Source of the DNA: Bacillota bacterium
GTDB lineage: Bacteria > Bacillota > Clostridia > Acetivibrionales > JAFADI01
Reading direction: 5' to 3'
DNA length: 64,000 nucleotides
NCBI GenBank assembly: GCA_023424965.1
Contig: JAFADI010000095.1
Coordinates: 33,146-97,145, forward strand
Below, piece by piece: positions 62,051-64,000 of this stretch. The position numbers and the translations under genes were made by a program. The notes beneath the pieces are model-generated. The model had not been told where the DNA came from, searched no databases, and saw only the letters and a program-made list of their open reading frames with translations. How positions within the stretch are numbered: the first letter of the stretch is position 1; each line of letters begins with the position of its first letter.

Positions 62051-62109
62051 AAAAGCGACCGGGCATCAAACCCCATCGCTTCTGGCCGGATTTGCTCCGC
62101 AAATGGCCC
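62051..62109 (+). repeat. Dispersed two-hairpin element B, copy 3
   Basis: AAAAGCGACCGGGCATCAAA, then CCCCATCGCTTCTGGCCGGA and TTTGCTCCGCAAATGGCCC. It matches the inverted copy at 21888-21946 over most of its length. It lies between two minus-strand genes. Confidence 0.75.
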
Positions 62110-62117
62110 ATAAATCA

Positions 62118-62151
62118 AATACCTTGACAGGGATGAACCTGTCAAGGTATT
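62118..62151 (-). terminator. Terminator of the Gly-rich peptide gene
   Basis: AATACCTTGACAGG and CCTGTCAAGGTATT form a perfect 14-bp stem with a 6-base loop. On the minus strand it follows the gene at 62186 and runs into TTTGATTT. Confidence 0.8.
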
Positions 62152-62185
62152 AAGGAATGGATCCGGCATTATTGCTCAACGGGGC

Positions 62186-62326
62186 TTAGTTTTTCCAGCC
62201 AAAACCTCCAAAGCCGCCACTGAAGCAGCATATGATGATTATGAGTATAATAATCCATATCCACTCGGATCCAAAACCGTCGAATCCTCCATTGTTGCAG
62301 CCACAGCCGCCTCTGTCATCTGCCAT
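62186..62326 (-). CDS. Tiny Gly/Cys-rich single-helix membrane peptide
   Basis: This 46-residue peptide has a Gly/Cys-rich start (MADDRGGCGCNNGGFDGFGS), a helix WIWIIILIIIICC, and a Gly/Phe-rich tail GGFGGFGWKN. It shares the layout of the peptide at 24818. Such peptides are frequent in spore formers and may be spore or envelope components. AGGCGGG precedes the ATG. Confidence 0.68.
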   Translation of the reverse strand: MADDRGGCGCNNGGFDGFGSEWIWIIILIIIICCFSGGFGGFGWKN

Positions 62327-62647
62327 AAATAACCCGCCTTTCCGTGTCGTTGTGGTTTATTGACTACACTACATAATATGAAAAATTTGTTCGGAGTGTG
62401 CTCAAGACACATTTACCAAGGAGCGCCGGCACTCTGGCCGGAAATAACTATGCTTTAATGGGGTTTATGGGAGATACTATAAGTGCCGTCCTGCAGTTTT
62501 TTCTGTGATGGTGGAAAAATTCATGTTTTTATGGTATACTTCACATTGAATTTGCCGCCGGGTAAACGTCTTTTATTCATTCCGTTAGGCCATTGAAGGA
62601 ATGAATGTCAGGCGTTTTATTGTTTTATTTATGAAAGGGGTGTCTAT
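62327..62647. other. Intergenic region with promoter and hairpin
   Basis: This 321-base gap has no plausible gene. TGGAAA (62512) and TATACT (62535) are 17 bases apart and could drive the gene at 62648. The transcript leader can form ATTCATTCC/GGAATGAAT (62575-62606), followed by GCGTTTTATTG. Confidence 0.5.
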
Positions 62648-63148
62648 ATGTTTAGAGAAATGCGTCGCCAAAAACAGGTTTTATCCTTCGAGGAAAATAT
62701 TCAGGTCTTGAATCGTGGAACATCGGGCGTATTGGCTGTATCCGGAGAGGATGGTTATCCCTATGCTGTTCCGCTTAGCTATGTATACCATGACAATAAG
62801 ATTTTCTTTCATTGTGCCAAAGCAGGCCATAAACTGGACGCTATTGCCAGAAATGAAAAGGTTTCCTTTTGTGTAGTTGATAAAGATCAGATAGTGCCGG
62901 AGAAATATACCACATACTTTCGCAGTGTTATTGTTTTTGGAAAAGCTCGTATTTTAGACAATGAAGATGAGAAACGCAATGCTCTTGAAATTTTGGCTGC
63001 AAGATATTCCCCTGACCATGAACAAGGCCGTTTGCAGGAAATTGAAAAGGGGCTTAGCCTTGTGTGTATGATAGAGCTTACGATTGAACACATGACCGGA
63101 AAAGAGGCAATTGAATTAGTTAAGGCAAAACATCTTCAAAACAATTAG
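62648..63148 (+). CDS. Pyridoxamine 5'-phosphate oxidase-family flavoprotein (NimA-like)
   Basis: This 166-residue protein has the split-barrel FMN-binding pattern: RQKQVLSFEENIQVLN, then GVLAVSGEDGYPYAVPLSYVY and IFFHCAKAGHKLDAIARNEKVSFCVVD. NimA-type proteins reduce nitroimidazoles, but many act in other redox roles. GAAAGGGG precedes the ATG. The region is visibly more AT-rich than the cell-wall cluster. Confidence 0.82.
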   Translation: MFREMRRQKQVLSFEENIQVLNRGTSGVLAVSGEDGYPYAVPLSYVYHDNKIFFHCAKAGHKLDAIARNEKVSFCVVDKDQIVPEKYTTYFRSVIVFGKARILDNEDEKRNALEILAARYSPDHEQGRLQEIEKGLSLVCMIELTIEHMTGKEAIELVKAKHLQNN

Positions 63149-63441
63149 GTTCATAAAGCATGTATGCATTATGAGCATGATAATTACTTCGCATTCCCAC
63201 TTTACAATGCTGAAGCCTTTATTGTCAAGGGATCACCCCGGCCAGTCAAGATAATTGTTACAGGGTATCCGTGAAAGTTTCTTGATATTGGCCTTATTTG
63301 CTATAAGATGGGGGATATAACTTTAGCACAAGAGCATGTAAAAAAGCATGCAAGCACGATAATTTTAAATCAAGCAAGCGTTTTGGTTATTTTTTCACAT
63401 TTAGCAGGTACTAATATATTATGATCCGGGGGCAAAGAAAA

Positions 63442-63987
63442 GTGAAACTAACGGAGCCAGTGATATTACCAGGAAAAATGAATGATTTGGAAGGTATAAT
63501 CGAATTATATGATACACTTATAGATGCTCTTGTTGAAGCCGGTACAAATTATCCTTGTTGGAAAAAGCATATTTATCCAAATAAAGAAACTGCATTCGAT
63601 GGCATCATAGCTGAAACTATCTTTATTGCCAAGGATGGAGAGCGGATTATCGGAACAATTATTTTAAATAACTGTCAGCCAGAGGCATACTCAAAATTGC
63701 AATGGGACGTGTCTGCTGATGATTCGGAGGTATTAGTTATACATACACTTGCTGTTCATCCTGACTATCTTAAATCTGGAATTGCATTAGAGCTTTTGAA
63801 ATTTGCAGATGAATATGCGTATAATCGGGGATGCAAGGCAATTCGTCTTGATGTAACAGTTAATAACGTACCAGCCATTAAGCTATACGAAAAATGCGGA
63901 TTTACTTTTATTGGTGATGTAGATCTCGAACTCAATAGTCCTGGGTTGGAGTTATTCAAATGCTATGAAAAATTAACCTTTAAATAA
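63442..63987 (+). CDS. GNAT-family N-acetyltransferase
   Basis: This protein of about 181 residues has a GNAT fold with the acetyl-CoA loop region (VIHTLAVHPDYLKSGIALELL), NNVPAIKLYEKCGF near the C-terminus and GTIILNN earlier. GGGGG lies nine bases before GTG 63442, supporting that start over ATG 63421. It is AT-rich, like its neighbour. The substrate is unknown. The 272 bases before it show no clear gene. Confidence 0.8.
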   Translation: MKLTEPVILPGKMNDLEGIIELYDTLIDALVEAGTNYPCWKKHIYPNKETAFDGIIAETIFIAKDGERIIGTIILNNCQPEAYSKLQWDVSADDSEVLVIHTLAVHPDYLKSGIALELLKFADEYAYNRGCKAIRLDVTVNNVPAIKLYEKCGFTFIGDVDLELNSPGLELFKCYEKLTFK

Positions 63988-64000
63988 AGTAACGGGAACA

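Noticed and set aside
61741..62169. The long 142-residue version of the SASP frame
   Set aside because: Only the last 56 residues look like SASP; a ribosome site lies right before GTG 61911 and the upstream part covers repeat element B.
1..64000. CRISPR arrays, insertion sequences and prophage
   Set aside because: No regularly spaced repeats, transposase, integrase or phage structural genes are seen.

Overview
The window looks like chromosome of an anaerobic, flagellated, endospore-forming Clostridia species. The flagellar/chemotaxis order (fliY-cheY-fliO-fliP-fliQ-fliR-flhB-flhA-flhF-flhG-pilZ-cheB-cheA-cheW-cheC-cheD-x-sigD) is the Firmicutes order. Many sporulation genes are present (yabG, yqfC/yqfD, a pdaA-like deacetylase, an alpha/beta SASP, a Spo0E-like peptide), as are Firmicutes-type clusters (phoH-yqfF-ybeY-dgkA-cdd-era-yqzL-recO and the mraZ/mur cluster). 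A relative of the Clostridium cluster III / Acetivibrio-Ruminiclostridium group is a guess from gene order, not a demonstrated assignment.

Layout: 1-18750 is one long plus-strand flagellum/chemotaxis region (export gate, FlhF/FlhG placement pair, a PilZ c-di-GMP receptor, CheB/A/W/C/D, SigD, FapA-like and SwrB-like proteins). 18.9-21.7 kb holds yabG and an SPFH + ribbon-helix-helix + GPP34 (GOLPH3-like) trio. A tRNA-Leu(CAA) is at 21.76 kb, followed by a LytTR regulator, a membrane protein and an ABC exporter. 24.8-30.7 kb is an accessory stretch: a tiny Gly-rich membrane peptide, a structured intergenic RNA candidate, an orphan CBM25-like protein, a nucleotidyltransferase fused to a degenerate phosphomannomutase, and three minus-strand genes. 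30.8-41.96 kb carries DUF881 proteins, a PdaA-like deacetylase and the yqfC-to-recO housekeeping block. 42-50 kb holds a Na+/H+ antiporter, a LexA-controlled yedK homologue, ymfF/ymfH, lgt, a Spo0E-like peptide and rodA. 50.2-61.6 kb is the division and cell-wall cluster mraZ-rsmH-ftsL-pbp-murE-murF-mraY-ftsW/spoVE-murG, ending abruptly in a truncated murA. Past that break are small minus-strand spore-type genes and two AT-rich accessory enzymes.

Functional logic: the first third builds the flagellar motor and its chemosensory circuit, with SigD as the late-gene switch. The centre and right carry cell envelope, division and sporulation functions. Between genes the window is rich in structured DNA/RNA: three dispersed hairpin families (8.6/18.7/44.8/54.8 kb; 21.9/50.0/62.1 kb; 33.5/58.9 kb), a perfect 22-bp palindrome, long inverted repeats, a rodA leader with a terminator just after its promoter, and MraZ-type operator repeats. 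I found no CRISPR array, rRNA gene, insertion sequence or prophage.
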